The notes under the pieces: model-generated
Databases searched by the model: none
What the model saw: only the letters and a program-made list of their open reading frames with translations
What the model was told of the DNA's origin: nothing
DNA from: Nannobrachium achirus
Taxonomy: Eukaryota > Chordata > Actinopteri > Myctophiformes > Myctophidae
Direction of reading: 5' to 3'
Length of the DNA stretch: 64,000 nucleotides
NCBI GenBank assembly: GCA_963921795.1
Contig: OY997643.1
Span: 18,051,195 to 18,115,194 of the forward strand
Part shown: positions 63,810 through 64,000 of the stretch, piece after piece
Numbering within the stretch: position 1 is the first letter of the stretch
How the letters are laid out: each line of letters opens with the position of its first letter
Translations under genes and position numbers: made by a program

Positions 63810-63862
63810 AAATGAAAGATCTAGAAACGTCTCGCGTAGCGACGTGTTGTGAGCTTAATGTA
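63810..63862. repeat. Degenerate shared hairpin
   Basis: AAAGATCTAGAAACGTCTCGC then GTAGCGACGTGTTGTGAGC keeps the top of the stem but lost much of the base. Confidence 0.55.
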
Positions 63863-63914
63863 GATGCGCGACACTCTTGTAACAACAAAGCATAGAGGCA
63901 TTGATTTAGAAAAT

Positions 63915-64000
63915 ATAGTTGCTGTCATGCAGGTGGAAACCTTGTACTGTATGTTCAAAACCTTCCCCTTTTTTGTTTATTATTTAAAGCTTGTAGATCG
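63915..64000 (+). mobile_element. TCGTCGTTGTC-family MITE fragment, cut by window end
   Basis: TTGCTGTCATGCAGGTGG then AAACCTTGTACTGTATG. The window closes in GCTTGTAGATCG, the start of another hairpin arm. Confidence 0.55.

Overview
The window looks like nuclear DNA of a ray-finned (probably percomorph) fish. The grounds are one vertebrate transcription-factor gene whose zinc fingers and conserved blocks match ZNF831, a very high density of short non-autonomous DNA transposons with hAT-type 8-bp target duplications, tRNA-derived SINEs, L2/Rex-like LINE remnants and many long (CA/GT)n arrays. Nothing bacterial, plasmid-like or CRISPR-like is present. All identifications are by reading; no database search was run.

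The only convincing host gene is a ZNF831-like gene on the minus strand. Four coding exons join in phase: 52725-48660, 40430-40162, 38121-37564 and 34024-32915. Total CDS is 6003 nt, giving a 2000-residue protein. Exon 1 carries two C2H2 fingers and most of the protein. The last exon holds two coding minisatellites (14-residue and 11-residue units) and an acidic C-terminus. A transposon sits 15 bp beyond the stop codon, and another lies just upstream of the start exon.

The remainder is layered transposable elements. 0-9 kb: a Helitron-like element, a SINE, fold-back elements, a LINE remnant. 9-16 kb: hAT and Harbinger-like MITEs, two tandem-repeat blocks, and a LINE split by a MITE. 16.6-19.1 kb: a triple nest (Helitron inside a hAT-type MITE inside an LTR-like sequence). 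20-25 kb: hAT MITEs and palindromes. 25.5-27.8 kb: a complete, apparently very young non-autonomous LTR retrotransposon with identical 614-bp LTRs. 28-32 kb: LINE ends, hAT MITEs and tandem repeats. 32.9-52.8 kb: the gene with its repeat-filled introns. 53-64 kb: SINEs, microsatellites, Tc1-like and piggyBac-like elements, and more hAT MITEs.

The most unusual signal is a hairpin module. Its stem contains roughly TAGCAGATCTACAAGCTCAC on one side and the complement on the other. It occurs about thirty times in 64 kb, inside at least six otherwise unrelated MITE families, and as loose halves and tandem arrays. In each family the outer stem is extended by that family's own flanking sequence. This is reported as the main candidate for an undescribed element or process.
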